A stretch of 64,000 nt of DNA from Clostridium sp. Cult1 (lineage in GTDB: Bacteria > Bacillota > Clostridia > Tissierellales > Tepidimicrobiaceae), in contig NZ_PPXW01000001.1 in NCBI RefSeq assembly GCF_021655095.1, positions 2,353,354 to 2,417,353 of the forward strand. The letters are read 5' to 3'. Position numbers and translations under genes: made by a program. A model generated the notes under the pieces. The model was not told the DNA's origin and did no database searches. It worked only from the letters and a program-made list of their open reading frames with translations. Below, in pieces: positions 1-9,959 of the stretch (positions are counted from its first letter, which is position 1; the number at the start of each line of letters is the position of its first letter).

Positions 1-632
1 CTCCTTCTGCTGGTTGCATGATGCTATATAGCATCATAGATATTACTGACGAGGAATTAAAAGAAAAATTATCTGTGACTTGCGATAACCAACCCTTTAT
101 TGCAAAGGCACCTATGGTATTTGTATTTCTTGCAGACTATCAAAGATGGTATGATTCTTTCTCTTATGAAAACTGTAATCCAAGAAAACCTGGGGAAGGG
201 GATATCCTTCTAGCTTGTGTAGATGCAGTAGTAGCTGCCCAAAACACCGTAGTAGCAGCAAAGTCTTTAGGTGTAGGTTCCTGCTATATTGGTGATATTC
301 TTGAAAATTGTGAGACTGTAAGGGAATTATTAGAATTACCAGATTATGTTCTACCTATAGCCATGGTAGTATATGGCTATCCTACAGATTCCCAAAAGAA
401 AAGGAAAAAACCTATTCGTTTTGAAAGAGAGTATATTGTTTCAGAAAACAAATATCATAGATTAAGTAAAGAAGAGCATAGGAAAATGCATTATACAAGA
501 AATAAGAAATCCAATTTAGAAGATAAAGATATCAATGATTATATTAATAAATTTTCCAATCGGAAATACATGTCTAAATTTGCTTTGGATATGAATAGGT
601 CTGTAGCTGAATATCTGAAAAAATTTAGATAA
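1..632 (+). CDS. Nitroreductase family protein, 5' end outside window
   Basis: Flavin-dependent nitroreductase-fold oxidoreductase, probably reducing nitro compounds, quinones or flavins with NAD(P)H. The frame is open from base 3 and begins PSAGCMMLYSI, which matches the FMN-binding PSAGN-type segment that normally follows about 30 N-terminal residues, so the true start lies upstream of the window. The ATG at 18 is internal. The middle (VVAAKSLGVGSCYIGDI) and the LPIAMVVYGYP segment are typical of the fold. The C-terminal 40 residues form a basic, helical tail (KKSNLEDKDINDYI to AEYLKKFR), as in dimer-swapped members. The physiological substrate cannot be told from sequence. Confidence 0.85.
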   Translation, partial: PSAGCMMLYSIIDITDEELKEKLSVTCDNQPFIAKAPMVFVFLADYQRWYDSFSYENCNPRKPGEGDILLACVDAVVAAQNTVVAAKSLGVGSCYIGDILENCETVRELLELPDYVLPIAMVVYGYPTDSQKKRKKPIRFEREYIVSENKYHRLSKEEHRKMHYTRNKKSNLEDKDINDYINKFSNRKYMSKFALDMNRSVAEYLKKFR

Positions 633-773
633 GGAGAAAAAGAACTCTAGTTATAATAATTATTTTAAATATAATGCCAATTAAAAATATGGACTTACAA
701 ATTGAAGAAAGCAAAATTATCAATATAGGCTCTTCTAAGGTTATTGTGGGGTATATAAAGGATGTGAATTTTC

Positions 774-2945
774 ATGAGAAAGATTAGAGTTAAAGTTAAG
801 ACTGTTATTATAATAATAATATCTTTTATTATTATTTTTGGATATATTTTGCCTTCAGCCATGTTGATATTAGCAGAAAACATAAGTTATAAGGATAGGG
901 AAAAGGCAATAAAACTTTACCATATATACTTGAACACTTTTTCATTTTTAAAAAAGGATGAAGCCTTATATAACTTAGCCAATTTAATATTACCCTCTAT
1001 AGATACCTACGATATACTAATGGGTAGTAGGGGTGGTGGCTATTCACCATCAACTATGAAAGATGTTGATAGGGTTATTGGATATTATGAGAAGATATTG
1101 AATAAATATAAAAATAGCCAATATTATAATCAAGTATATAAAAAGTTGTTGGATATCTATACTGGATTAGGGGAATTAGATAAGGCTTATGAATTGCTGG
1201 ATATGGGGAAGACATCCTCTAATAAAGAGTTAGTATATATTAGTGATCTATATAGAGCTTTCTATTATTTTGCAGATGGAGAATATGATAAGGGGCTGGA
1301 TATTGTAAATAATTATTTGAATAAAGGCAGTGGGGATATAGAACTCTATTACCTTAAAGGTCATATATATTTTGCTTTAGAGGACTATGAGAAGGCTAAT
1401 GAATTATATGAATTAGCAGATGAAAGATCTCGTCTAGATAGGGAAAAGGACAATTTATTTGGAAATTTGAAGATAAACGATCGGAGTTTGTGGATGAAGG
1501 ATATTATAAAGTATAAAGGAGATTATAAAATAAAGGGAAAGGCTACTTATAATGGGAAACCAATACCCTTCGCTCAAATTTATTTAAGGGATATATTGGA
1601 ATCAGGCACTTACTCTAGCAATTGGATGAATTTTGTAGCAATAACTGATTTTAATGGAGAGTTTGAAACTGTAGGTTTTAAAGAAGGTACTTATGAAATA
1701 GGTATAGGAATTAGTAAGCCTTTAGCCTATAGTATGGTATATATGGATGATATTAGGAGGAGCTTTGAACTGCATGGGGATATAGTATATGATTTTCAAT
1801 TTGCATCACCAATGGAAATGGTAAATCCAAAAGGAGAATATATACTAAAAAATAAGGAATTTACTCTTACTTGGGAAAAGGTAGAAGGAGCAGAGTACTA
1901 TACAATTAAAGCCACAAGTTTTGAAGATCCCCTTAAGATGGAAGGAAGTAATGTAGTTTTTTCAATTCCTGACAAAGATGGAGAATACAATATTAAAGAA
2001 GACAATGCTACTCTAAACCTAGACATATTAAACTCAGTACCTGGTACAGTATTCTATGATGGAGAGGATATGATAATAAATCCTCAAGGAATTTTAGGAG
2101 CCTTCTATCCTGGTAGTAATGTACCGGTTACAATTAATGCCTATGATAAAAATAGTACTTTAATTAGTAGCTCTTTGCCTTTAATTTCCTTTTATGATGA
2201 TGTAACTATTATAAAGGTTAGAAATAGGGAGTTAACAGAAGGTGAAAACTTAATTCTCCAAAAAAAGTATGAAGAAGCTGTAGATTATTATGAAGCACAA
2301 ATAGATAATGATGAAAATAATCTAGAAGCCTTAACCTATCTTTCAAAACTTTACACTAAAGGGTGGAAAAAGAATACAATAGACCCTGATAAAGCTGCAA
2401 AGTATTCTTTTAGACTATATGATTTAACCAAGGATAAGAACATACTGGAAAGCTTATGTAAATCTATAGCCGTGGAAGATAAAGAAAAATTTATAGAAAT
2501 AGGGGATAAGGTATTCGATTTAATACCAGATGAAGATTTAAATGAAGGGTTAATTTGGGCAAAAGGTCGATATCATATGTTAAAAGGAGATTTCAATAAG
2601 GGAAGAGAATATTATGAATTTATAGGAGAAGGCTATGTAAATCCAGATATAATATTTGTTGATATCTATAATAGGGAATTCGATAAGGCCTTAAATAGGG
2701 TGGAAGATGAAAATATGAGATTTTACTATATGAGCAAAAGGAATTTATTTCAGAGCATAGAGGGTTTGAAAGAAATAGATGAGAATTCCAGAGAATGGAT
2801 GGATTTTAAGGCATTCCTATCCAAAGTAATAAAAGTAGAAGCTTCCGATTCAGATTTTACCAGTATATATAAAGCTACAGAAGAGCCAGCTATCAAATTA
2901 ATTTTAAAAGAAATAGGCATGGAAAATCATTGGATAATAAGGTAA
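774..2945 (+). CDS. Membrane-anchored TPR protein with carboxypeptidase-regulatory-like domain
   Basis: Protein of 723 residues with no recognised named family. A single hydrophobic segment at about residues 9-32 after a basic start (MRKIRVKVK) suggests a signal anchor, with the rest outside the membrane. TPR-like helical repeats occupy about residues 95-235 (for example [39 protein letters not shown]) and again about 490-640 ([22 protein letters not shown] split by loops). Between them lies a beta domain, about 248-330, resembling carboxypeptidase-regulatory or CNA-B folds ([19 protein letters not shown], then [19 protein letters not shown]), followed by a fibronectin-like strand set ([16 protein letters not shown]). 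This suggests scaffolding or envelope protein interaction; function unknown. The start ATG follows an AAAGGATGTG site. Confidence 0.75.
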   Translation: MRKIRVKVKTVIIIIISFIIIFGYILPSAMLILAENISYKDREKAIKLYHIYLNTFSFLKKDEALYNLANLILPSIDTYDILMGSRGGGYSPSTMKDVDRVIGYYEKILNKYKNSQYYNQVYKKLLDIYTGLGELDKAYELLDMGKTSSNKELVYISDLYRAFYYFADGEYDKGLDIVNNYLNKGSGDIELYYLKGHIYFALEDYEKANELYELADERSRLDREKDNLFGNLKINDRSLWMKDIIKYKGDYKIKGKATYNGKPIPFAQIYLRDILESGTYSSNWMNFVAITDFNGEFETVGFKEGTYEIGIGISKPLAYSMVYMDDIRRSFELHGDIVYDFQFASPMEMVNPKGEYILKNKEFTLTWEKVEGAEYYTIKATSFEDPLKMEGSNVVFSIPDKDGEYNIKEDNATLNLDILNSVPGTVFYDGEDMIINPQGILGAFYPGSNVPVTINAYDKNSTLISSSLPLISFYDDVTIIKVRNRELTEGENLILQKKYEEAVDYYEAQIDNDENNLEALTYLSKLYTKGWKKNTIDPDKAAKYSFRLYDLTKDKNILESLCKSIAVEDKEKFIEIGDKVFDLIPDEDLNEGLIWAKGRYHMLKGDFNKGREYYEFIGEGYVNPDIIFVDIYNREFDKALNRVEDENMRFYYMSKRNLFQSIEGLKEIDENSREWMDFKAFLSKVIKVEASDSDFTSIYKATEEPAIKLILKEIGMENHWIIR

Positions 2946-2985
2946 TTTGGGTATACTATATATACAAAACTTACGAGGTGATTCT

Positions 2986-3423
2986 ATGTCAAAATATAAA
3001 AAACCTAATAAAGAAGAATTAAAACAAAAATTAAACCCAATTCAATATAAGGTAACTCAAGAAAATGGAACGGAAAGGCCTTTTCAAAATGATTATTGGG
3101 ATCATGAAGAGGAAGGAATCTATGTGGATATAGTTACTGGAGAACCACTATTCAGCTCAAAGGATAAATATGATGCAGGTTGTGGATGGCCTAGTTTTAC
3201 TAAACCTATAGATGAAGAAAATGTAAAGGAAAAACTAGACACTAGCCATGGTATGATAAGGACAGAAGTTAGAAGTAAATATGGGGACTCTCATCTAGGT
3301 CATGTTTTTCCCGATGGACCAAAGGATAAAGGTGGATTGAGATATTGTATTAACAGTGCTGCATTAAGGTTTATTAAAAAAGAGGATATGGAAAAGGAAG
3401 GGTATGGAGATTATCTATGGTGA
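2986..3423 (+). CDS. msrB: Peptide-methionine (R)-S-oxide reductase MsrB
   Basis: Reduces methionine-R-sulfoxide in proteins, a cytoplasmic oxidative-damage repair enzyme. About 145 residues, normal for a free-standing MsrB. Visible motifs: GCGWPSF (resolving Cys region), [17 protein letters not shown], and [13 protein letters not shown] with the catalytic Cys. The CxxC zinc pairs present in many MsrB proteins are absent, and the segment reads [13 protein letters not shown] instead, which is the known zinc-free subtype. I chose ATG 2986 because GAGGTGATTCT sits just upstream; the frame is open back to 2947 but without a good ribosome binding site. It starts about 40 bases after the TPR gene, so co-transcription is plausible. 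Confidence 0.95.
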   Translation: MSKYKKPNKEELKQKLNPIQYKVTQENGTERPFQNDYWDHEEEGIYVDIVTGEPLFSSKDKYDAGCGWPSFTKPIDEENVKEKLDTSHGMIRTEVRSKYGDSHLGHVFPDGPKDKGGLRYCINSAALRFIKKEDMEKEGYGDYLW

Positions 3424-3539
3424 TTCTAGGGGATAATTAAGTTATTTTTATAATATATATTCACTACCAAATCATATACTAATAATGATATAATATAATT
3501 AAAGGGTTTTACTATTATATTGGTAGGGAGATAGATTAT

Positions 3540-3761
3540 TTGAAAGCTAAAAAGATGATAGCACCTATAATAATTACAATTCTATTAATAATATATCTAT
3601 CATTTTTCATATGGGGTTGGTCTTGTATTAATGCACCTTTTGGGGTGAAGTTAATTGGACTATTAATTCCATTATTCCTAATAGGCGTTAGTATGTTTGT
3701 ATTAATTGAAAGAATAAAGGAGATAAGGAGTGGGGAAGAGGATGATCTTAGTAAATACTGA
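3540..3761 (+). CDS. Small two-helix membrane protein, unknown
   Basis: Protein of 73 residues starting with TTG, preceded by GGTAGGGAGATAGATTA, a reasonable ribosome binding site. Two hydrophobic helices at about residues 7-27 (IAPIIITILLIIYLSFFIWGW) and 34-55 (VKLIGLLIPLFLIGVSMFVLI) are followed by a charged tail (RIKEIRSGEEDDLSKY). Its end overlaps the start of the YbjQ-type gene by 20 bases, so the two are translationally linked. I do not recognise a family. The linkage suggests a membrane partner of the YbjQ-type protein, but that is inference only. Confidence 0.6.
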   Translation: MKAKKMIAPIIITILLIIYLSFFIWGWSCINAPFGVKLIGLLIPLFLIGVSMFVLIERIKEIRSGEEDDLSKY

Positions 3762-4053
3762 TTATATATCTGGCAAGGACCTTGAAATGCTTGGGTTAGT
3801 TAAAGGAAGTACCATTCAGAGTAAAAATATAGGAAGAGACATAACCCAAGGATTTAAGACTATTGTTGGAGGAGAATTAAAGGCATATAATGAAATGATG
3901 AATGATGCCAGAGCATTGGCTACTAAAAGAATGGTAGAGGAAGCTGAAAGTTTAGGAGCAGATGCAGTAGTAAATATTCGTTATTCTTCAGCTGCAATTA
4001 TGCAAGGGGCTGCTGAAGTTATTGCTTATGGAACAGCGGTTAAGTTTAAGTAG
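3742..4053 (+). CDS. YbjQ/UPF0145-type heavy-metal-binding domain protein
   Basis: Protein of about 103 residues covering the complete YbjQ/UPF0145 domain: start MILVNTDYISGKDLEMLGLVKGSTIQSKNIGRD, centre AYNEMMNDARALATKRMVEEAESLGADAVVNIRY, and end EVIAYGTAVKFK. The family forms pentamers of ferredoxin-like subunits; its biological role is not settled despite the heavy-metal-binding label. I chose ATG 3742, preceded by GGGGAAGAGG, over an in-frame GTG at 3730, because family members begin at this ILV residue run. The start lies inside the preceding small membrane gene. A strong hairpin terminator follows 20 bases after the stop. Confidence 0.88.
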   Translation: MILVNTDYISGKDLEMLGLVKGSTIQSKNIGRDITQGFKTIVGGELKAYNEMMNDARALATKRMVEEAESLGADAVVNIRYSSAAIMQGAAEVIAYGTAVKFK

Positions 4054-4073
4054 CAAGCTAAGATTACTAATTT

Positions 4074-4119
4074 AAGGTTATAGCAAATACTAAGGGATTT
4101 GCTATAACCTTATTTTTTA
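4074..4119 (+). terminator. Rho-independent terminator after YbjQ-type gene
   Basis: A perfect 15-base stem AAGGTTATAGCAAAT and its complement flank an 8-base loop and are followed by a T-rich run (ATTTTTTAG). Confidence 0.9.
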
Positions 4120-4203
4120 GTAATTCTAAAAATTAATACCTAATAAATGAGAAATTAAGGATTAACAAGGGAGATGTAATAGAAACCATTGTTTTTGCTG
4201 AAA

Positions 4204-5322
4204 TTATAATGGATAGCCTTTATTATAATGATTATATAAATCATCCCATATAACCTCAATATATTTTTTTACTATGTCTTCCTTAACATACTTTTTCGAT
4301 TCTTGGAAGGCTTTATCGGAATAAGATTTGAAAGTATCTTCATCTTTTAATATTTCCTCAATAGCCCTTTCTACTCCTTCTATATCTCCATATGGAATCA
4401 ACTTCCCAGCACCAGGGACTACGATAGACTTGGCTGCTGGATAGGAATCATAAACGATGACAGGCATACCCACGGAATAGGCTTCTACTATGACATTTCC
4501 AAAACCTTCATAATTTGATAACAATAATAATATGCTGTTATCGTATGCTACTTCACTTATATCTTTAATAACTCCTTTTACATTTACTTTTGAAAGCTCT
4601 AACAAAACTTTGCTAATTCCATCTCCATAGGCATTTATCTGATATTTGGGATATATTCTATCTGCCAGTTTTACATATTCCTTAATATTTTTTTGTATTA
4701 TATCAAATCTACCCATGTACATTAAATTATTAGTATATTTACATATTTGGATCCTAGATGTTTTGGATGGATTAGGGACTATATATGATTTGAAATTATA
4801 TTCAACTTTTGAGTTTTCTAGTATCTTTATTATTTCTTTTCTATCTTCTTCTGTGTAAAATAAGAATTTATCAATATATTTTATTCTATCTTCTAGGATA
4901 AAAGGAATCTTATTACTATCTATAGTACCAAATGTAATATCTGGCCTATTAGATTGGAATATTATTATTTCATTTTTTTGTAAATCCGTTTTAGATAGAA
5001 ATATCAGTTTCTGTACACCAAAGACTACTATTTTTGAATTTGGTTCTATAATTTCCTCCTGAATCTGTTTATTATTTGGATCAAATATATTTATATATCG
5101 TTTTAATTTTTCGCTCTTACTTGAAGCTATACTATAGGTTTCTACATTAGATAATTTATCTAATTTTATATCCTTTTTATTATGGACTAAGGGGATTTCT
5201 ACAAATTTTTGTTTAGGCATAGCTTCTTCTATTAATCGAATTATAGTTTGTACTCCGCCTATTGTTTGAGAACATCTATTAGATAAAAAATAGACAATAT
5301 TATTATTAGATTCATAGTTCAT
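4204..5322 (-). CDS. GT4-type glycosyltransferase
   Basis: GT-B fold glycosyltransferase of about 372 residues that transfers a sugar from a nucleotide-activated donor to an unknown acceptor in the cytoplasm. The N-terminal half has the acceptor-side GGVQTIIRLIEEA motif. The C-terminal half carries NLMYMGRFDIIQKNIKEYVKLA and the donor-binding SNYEGFGNVIVEAYSVGMPVIVYD segment with the two glutamates of the GT4 EX7E motif. The gene stands alone on the minus strand, with no sugar-pathway neighbours. GTG 5334, ATG 5328 and ATG 5322 are in frame. AAGGTG at about 5331-5336 is best spaced for 5322. Confidence 0.85.
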   Translation of the reverse strand: MNYESNNNIVYFLSNRCSQTIGGVQTIIRLIEEAMPKQKFVEIPLVHNKKDIKLDKLSNVETYSIASSKSEKLKRYINIFDPNNKQIQEEIIEPNSKIVVFGVQKLIFLSKTDLQKNEIIIFQSNRPDITFGTIDSNKIPFILEDRIKYIDKFLFYTEEDRKEIIKILENSKVEYNFKSYIVPNPSKTSRIQICKYTNNLMYMGRFDIIQKNIKEYVKLADRIYPKYQINAYGDGISKVLLELSKVNVKGVIKDISEVAYDNSILLLLSNYEGFGNVIVEAYSVGMPVIVYDSYPAAKSIVVPGAGKLIPYGDIEGVERAIEEILKDEDTFKSYSDKAFQESKKYVKEDIVKKYIEVIWDDLYNHYNKGYPL

Positions 5323-5404
5323 TTCCATTATCACCTTATTAACTTTCGTATTTATATTATACCTATCTTATCTTTAGTTGATTACAAACTATTTATGTAT
5401 GGAT

Positions 5405-6304
5405 TTACTTTTTATTTTCATCATTACAATCTTCTACTCCTGTATTTTTCATAATAGCAGCATAGGCTCCATTGATTTCGCCTCCTAATACTATCATTAT
5501 ACTGGTTATATAAAGCCAGATTAACAGTACTATTATTCCTCCAAGGCTGCCATAGGTTCTGGAATATTTTCCAAAATTATTTACATAATAGGAGAAGACC
5601 ATAGAGGCTATTATCCATCCGGTAGTAGTAAAGACTGCTCCTGGTAGGGTATGACTAAGCTTTAACTTAAGGCCTTCTTCTGGAGTAGGACTTAGTTTAT
5701 ATAGTAGGGCAAATATGATTATCATAGATACAAAGGGAATTATAATCCTTAGCAGCTCCCATAAGTGGAAAAACAAATTAGCAGCACCTATTAAGGCAAA
5801 AAGGTTATTCCCTATAATCTCACCAAAGACCAACATAGCCAATACTATTATTACTAAAAGAGCTAAAGCTATGGTAAAAATAATTGCTAGACCTTTTAAT
5901 CTCCAATAAGGCCTTTTTTTCTTTACATTGTAGGCCTTGTTAATGGCTCTAATTATGGCGGTAATCCCTAAGGAACCAGACCAAAGAGTCAATATAATTC
6001 CCAGTGATAAAAGGGTATCGGAGCTAGAGATAACTATTTCTTTTACTATATTTTTAAGAAAAGTTTGAGTTTCTAAAGGTAACATAATCAATAGATTATC
6101 CAATACATTTTCCTGAGTAATAGAAGTATATCTAAGTATATTTAGAAAAAAGATCAAAAAAGGGAAAATGGATAATATTAAATAATAGGTAAGCTGTGCT
6201 CCTACGGCAGTTACCTCATCCTCTCTAATTCCACAAATCAGTTCATCTAAGAAATGGTACCATTTCTTATTCTCATATTTCTTTAATTTATCCTTAATAT
6301 TCAA
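5405..6304 (-). CDS. YihY/virulence factor BrkB family membrane protein
   Basis: Integral membrane protein of 299 residues with about six helices. The family's early motif DEVTAVGAQLTYYLILSIFPFLIF is at about residues 29-52, followed by SLGIILTLWSGSLGITAIIRAINKAYNV and, near the end, YGSLGGIIVLLIWLYITSIMIVLGGEINGAY, all characteristic of YihY (once annotated ribonuclease BN). The molecular function is unknown; a transporter or envelope role is usually suggested. It starts with TTG behind GGGCGGGATT. The preceding glycosyltransferase gene on the same strand lies 80 bases downstream, so read-through is possible. Confidence 0.9.
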   Translation of the reverse strand: MNIKDKLKKYENKKWYHFLDELICGIREDEVTAVGAQLTYYLILSIFPFLIFFLNILRYTSITQENVLDNLLIMLPLETQTFLKNIVKEIVISSSDTLLSLGIILTLWSGSLGITAIIRAINKAYNVKKKRPYWRLKGLAIIFTIALALLVIIVLAMLVFGEIIGNNLFALIGAANLFFHLWELLRIIIPFVSMIIIFALLYKLSPTPEEGLKLKLSHTLPGAVFTTTGWIIASMVFSYYVNNFGKYSRTYGSLGGIIVLLIWLYITSIMIVLGGEINGAYAAIMKNTGVEDCNDENKK

Positions 6305-6446
6305 TATTAATCCCGCCCTATTAAAATTAATTATTTTAGTATCTATTGGTATAATACAATATTATAATATATAATAAATACATCTACAAATATTATTATT
6401 CTTAATCAATTTAATTATGATAATAGAGAGATTGGGAGGAAATTCT

Positions 6447-7544
6447 ATGAGGGGTTGGATAGGATTATTGGTGGTAGGACTATTGCTAGGTGCTTTGGTA
6501 TTTTCAATATATCCAAATAATTCAATGGATGCTGATATAGAGGGAAGAGATAATATAATAGAGCATAAAGAATTTGGAGACTACACTGTTTATATTGAGA
6601 AACCAAAAGAGGGAGAAAATAGATTAAAAGTTGCTAATTCTAAAGATGGAAAAGTGAAGAATATAGAAGGAATCATTGGAGAGTTTTATGGCATAGATTG
6701 GTCTAAGGATGGCAGATACTTTATAGTAAATGAAGGTACTGGAATTATAAAAATTACCTATTTAATATCTTTGAAAGACCTTGAAGATATAATAAGCATT
6801 CCCACTATAGGGAATATAGTTTGGTCTCCTGATTCAACTAAATTATTACTTGGAGTAGAGAATAATAAAAAGAGAGCTATAAAAGGGGAATTAAAGGGAA
6901 CTATAGATTTAGCCATTTACTATATAAACAGTGGAACTGTAGAGCCTTTATTAGAGGCAGATGAATATGTAGACTATTGGCCTGAATATTGGGATGAGGA
7001 TAACAATATTGGATATAAGAAGATTAATGAAGCAGGAGAAGAAAAATTATCTATAAAATATGAACCTACTAAGGAAGAGCAGGTAATGGATATAATCTAT
7101 AATAATAAAGATCTGAATAATGGAGAAGAGTTCTTAAAACTATTATCTCAGTTAGATTTAAATAGATTAGAGTATTTTTATGGAGAAGGTAGTGTATTAG
7201 AAATATTAGAGTGGTTATCATTTCAACAATTTGAAGATGAAGAAGATTTAATTATTTTAATTAATTTAATAGATGAATTTCTAGGAGAAGAGTACTATAA
7301 ATTCGTGGAGAGTATTGCAAATAACTATTTAAGGGATAAAATAAAATTTATAAAAGCTTTGGCACAGGTTCCAGAAAAAACTGAAGAAATTGCTGTAGGT
7401 TTACACGATATGAGGGTTTATGATAGAGATGGTGAAAATATATTTGTAGATTTAGATATGATAATAAACTCTGAAGAATTGTCTGAGGAGGAGAAAAAGG
7501 TTGGTATAGATTTAATTAATTTCTATACTGCCTGTGATACGTGA
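6447..7544 (+). CDS. Membrane-anchored protein with beta-propeller-like repeats, unknown
   Basis: About 365 residues beginning MRGWIGLLVVGLLLGALVFSIYP, a signal peptide or N-terminal anchor without a lipobox cysteine. The next 150 residues have short beta-repeat units (WSKDGRYFIVNEGTG, WSPDSTKLLLGVENN) of the kind seen in TolB/WD40-like propellers, too few for a complete propeller. The remainder, about 195-365, is acidic and helical (ILEWLSFQQFEDEEDLIILINLIDEFLGEEY). No family recognised. ATG 6447 is chosen because GGGAGGAAATTCT precedes it; the frame is open back to 6417. It ends at a terminator shared with the convergent S9 peptidase. Confidence 0.6.
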   Translation: MRGWIGLLVVGLLLGALVFSIYPNNSMDADIEGRDNIIEHKEFGDYTVYIEKPKEGENRLKVANSKDGKVKNIEGIIGEFYGIDWSKDGRYFIVNEGTGIIKITYLISLKDLEDIISIPTIGNIVWSPDSTKLLLGVENNKKRAIKGELKGTIDLAIYYINSGTVEPLLEADEYVDYWPEYWDEDNNIGYKKINEAGEEKLSIKYEPTKEEQVMDIIYNNKDLNNGEEFLKLLSQLDLNRLEYFYGEGSVLEILEWLSFQQFEDEEDLIILINLIDEFLGEEYYKFVESIANNYLRDKIKFIKALAQVPEKTEEIAVGLHDMRVYDRDGENIFVDLDMIINSEELSEEEKKVGIDLINFYTACDT

Positions 7545-7548
7545 AGGT

Positions 7549-7580
7549 AAAATAGAGGGGTGGGGCCCCTCTATTATTTT
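7549..7580. terminator. Bidirectional terminator between convergent genes
   Basis: AATAGAGGGG and CCCCTCTATT form a 10-bp stem with a TGGGG loop, with T runs on both strands. It serves the gene ending at 7544, and the S9 peptidase gene ends inside it. Confidence 0.85.
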
Positions 7581-9550
7581 AAATACCTATCAAACCAGCC
7601 TGTAATTTCTTTCAGTCTTCTAAGCCTATGTTTTGGTTTACCAGATCTGCTTAATTCATGATTTTCTCCTTTAAATAGGCAAAGCCTTGATTCTACACCA
7701 TGGTATTTTAATGCGGTGAACATCTGTATTGCTTCAGCCATCCAACAGCGATAATCTTCTTCTGAATGGATGAATAGGGTAGGAGTCATTACTTTATGAG
7801 CATATTTTAATGGGGAATGGAACCATAATTTGTCCACATCTTCCCAAGGAGTGGCTCCTTGTTGGTCATCGACAAAAAAGTATCCAATATCTGTGGTACC
7901 AAATTTTGAAACCCAGTTAGATATACTTCTTTGGGAGGCAGCTGCTTTAAATCTGTTGGTATGACCTATTATCCAATTAGTCATAAATCCTCCATAGGAA
8001 CCTCCAGTAACCCCTAATCTATCTTCATCTATGAAAGGATAGTTTTCCAATACTATATCAGTAAATTTCATTATATCTTTATAGTCTATAGTACCGTACT
8101 TATCCCTTATATCAGCAAACTCATCTCCTCTACCATCGCTACCTCTTGGATTACAGAAAAATACTACATAGCCTTCATTAGCCCAATATTGCATTTCATG
8201 GAAGAATACTTCACCATAGACAGTTTTAGGACCTCCATGAATATCCAAAATCCCTGGATACTTTTTATTTTCATCAAAATCCACAGGCTTTAATACCCAA
8301 CCTTCAATAGTGACCCCTTCTTCTGTTTCAAAGGTTAACCTTTCAGGAATAGATAATTTTTTTTCATCTATTACCCACTGATTATAGTTGGTTAACTGTA
8401 TTTCTTTGTAGCTGTCTACCTCATATAGTTCTTGGAGTTTAAGCTCTCTTAATCCTATAAAAATGATCTTTCCATTTAATACATCAAATCCATCAACAGA
8501 ACCTTTTTCTATTGTCAATTTCTCAATATTTCCTTTTTGGTCAATCCTATTTATGTAGGAACTATTGTATTCAGTAGTAATAAAATAAAGGTATTCTCCA
8601 TCTACTTTCATTGTAGTACTACTTCCATATCTAATATCTGCACCTACTGAGTTCCATAGGCTATAATCAAAACCTTTAGGAGAGATAACCTTTGCATTTC
8701 CTTTGTCATCCATAATGTAAATATGATTATTTTCATTTACGCCATAGTTGGTCATATGGGATCCTGTAAATATGATTTTATCTTCTAGAAAATCTGCATA
8801 GGAATAGGAGAAAGGATCATCATGAGTTATTTTTTCTAAAGTATTTTCTTTTATATGGTAAATATATAAATCTGATCTAATATGCATTTTATCTATAAAG
8901 GAATTGGCAATGATAATCGCTCTAGACTTATCTTGATTTAATTTAAAACTTTCAACATCAGTGAATTCATCAGTAATTGGAGTGATTTCATTTTCTTCTA
9001 AATTATAAATATATAATCGATTCCTTTTTTTATTAGTAAATCCTTGTCCATTGGACCAAAAAGGGATCTCATCAATGACCTGATAATCTTTTTCATCTTC
9101 CTTTTCTTCTTTAGATAATCCTTCTAGTTTTAATTTGTTATGGTCATATAATGCTGTAAGGATGAAGCTATTTTCGTCTAATATTTCTATTTTATTTACA
9201 TTTAAGGGAATTTCCAAGACTTTGTTGGCTTCTCCACCTAGTAGGGATATTTCATAATAACAGGTTAAATCTTCTCCGTTTTCTTTACGGGATTTATCTT
9301 TTTCATCTCTTAGGGCAGGGAAGAGTATGGTATCTTCATCTTTGAATAGGAAACTATTTTCTTCATTTCCAGCAGTTAATTTAAAAGGTTGGCCTTTTTC
9401 CATATTATAGATGTATATATTGGATAAATATTTATTTTTCTCTACATCCATTTGATGGAGGAGAAAAGCTAAGTTTTTCCCATTAGGAGAATATTGAATT
9501 CCAGATAAAAACTTATACTTTGTAAAATCATCTAAACGTAAATTTTCCAT
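7574..9550 (-). CDS. S9 family serine peptidase (acylaminoacyl/prolyl oligopeptidase-like)
   Basis: Intracellular serine peptidase of 658 residues, expected to cleave short peptides or acylated N-terminal residues. Residues 1-390 form an irregular beta-propeller (YSPNGKNLAFLLH, KLNQDKSRAIIIANS) that restricts access to the active site. The C-terminal alpha/beta-hydrolase domain holds the nucleophile Ser518 in GVTGGSYGGFMTNW, Asp599 in HSEEDYRCW and His631 in GENHELSR. No signal peptide. AAGGAGGGATTCTA precedes the ATG. It is one of four peptidase genes in this part of the window, in line with a proteolytic lifestyle. Confidence 0.93.
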   Translation of the reverse strand: MENLRLDDFTKYKFLSGIQYSPNGKNLAFLLHQMDVEKNKYLSNIYIYNMEKGQPFKLTAGNEENSFLFKDEDTILFPALRDEKDKSRKENGEDLTCYYEISLLGGEANKVLEIPLNVNKIEILDENSFILTALYDHNKLKLEGLSKEEKEDEKDYQVIDEIPFWSNGQGFTNKKRNRLYIYNLEENEITPITDEFTDVESFKLNQDKSRAIIIANSFIDKMHIRSDLYIYHIKENTLEKITHDDPFSYSYADFLEDKIIFTGSHMTNYGVNENNHIYIMDDKGNAKVISPKGFDYSLWNSVGADIRYGSSTTMKVDGEYLYFITTEYNSSYINRIDQKGNIEKLTIEKGSVDGFDVLNGKIIFIGLRELKLQELYEVDSYKEIQLTNYNQWVIDEKKLSIPERLTFETEEGVTIEGWVLKPVDFDENKKYPGILDIHGGPKTVYGEVFFHEMQYWANEGYVVFFCNPRGSDGRGDEFADIRDKYGTIDYKDIMKFTDIVLENYPFIDEDRLGVTGGSYGGFMTNWIIGHTNRFKAAASQRSISNWVSKFGTTDIGYFFVDDQQGATPWEDVDKLWFHSPLKYAHKVMTPTLFIHSEEDYRCWMAEAIQMFTALKYHGVESRLCLFKGENHELSRSGKPKHRLRRLKEITGWFDRYLK

Positions 9551-9575
9551 TAGAATCCCTCCTTAAATTTTATGT

Positions 9576-9597
9576 ATAGATATATATATCTATTATA
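9576..9597 (-). promoter_or_regulatory. Candidate promoter -10 and overlapping AT palindrome upstream of S9 peptidase
   Basis: Reading the minus strand, TATAAT (9592-9597) is followed directly by the perfect 18-base palindrome ATAGATATATATATCTAT (9576-9593) at the expected transcription start. No convincing -35 box was found. It could be an operator or simply low-complexity AT sequence. Confidence 0.35.
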
Positions 9598-9959
9598 CAT
9601 GAAAAAAAGGATATAAGTTGTCGTAAATGAAAATATTACATTTTTTTGTCTAAGGTCGTAAAATTAGATGAAAGTTTATATCTTATTTATTGTAGATTTA
9701 ATAGCAAAACTGGATTTAGGGTATTTCTCTATATTTTTGGAAATAATAAAAAGAGAAAAGATAATATATGGAATTTTCATAAAATATTTTTTAATAGAAA
9801 GTTCACAAAATTGGTAAGAATTTTAATAGTACTATTTTTTTACTTTAGATTTAAAACAATATTTTATTATGTTATACTTATACGAGATAAAATTGAATCT
9901 GCAGATTCTTAGAATTTATTACAAATAAAACCAAATATTTAAAAAAAGGAGATGAACTA
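9598..9959. other. Intergenic region between divergent S9 peptidase and YfcC genes
   Basis: About 360 bases, very AT-rich, separating divergent genes. An 88-codon open frame on the plus strand (9646-9912, TTG start) has no ribosome binding site and no recognisable protein character, so I treat it as chance. A possible promoter for the transporter is TTATACTTAT near 9870-9885. The transporter's ribosome binding site AAAGGAGATGAACTA ends the region. No RNA structure was recognised. Confidence 0.4.

Noticed and set aside
9646..9912. 88-codon open frame in the gap before the YfcC gene
   Set aside because: TTG start with no ribosome binding site, composition of translated AT-rich non-coding DNA, no recognisable motif.
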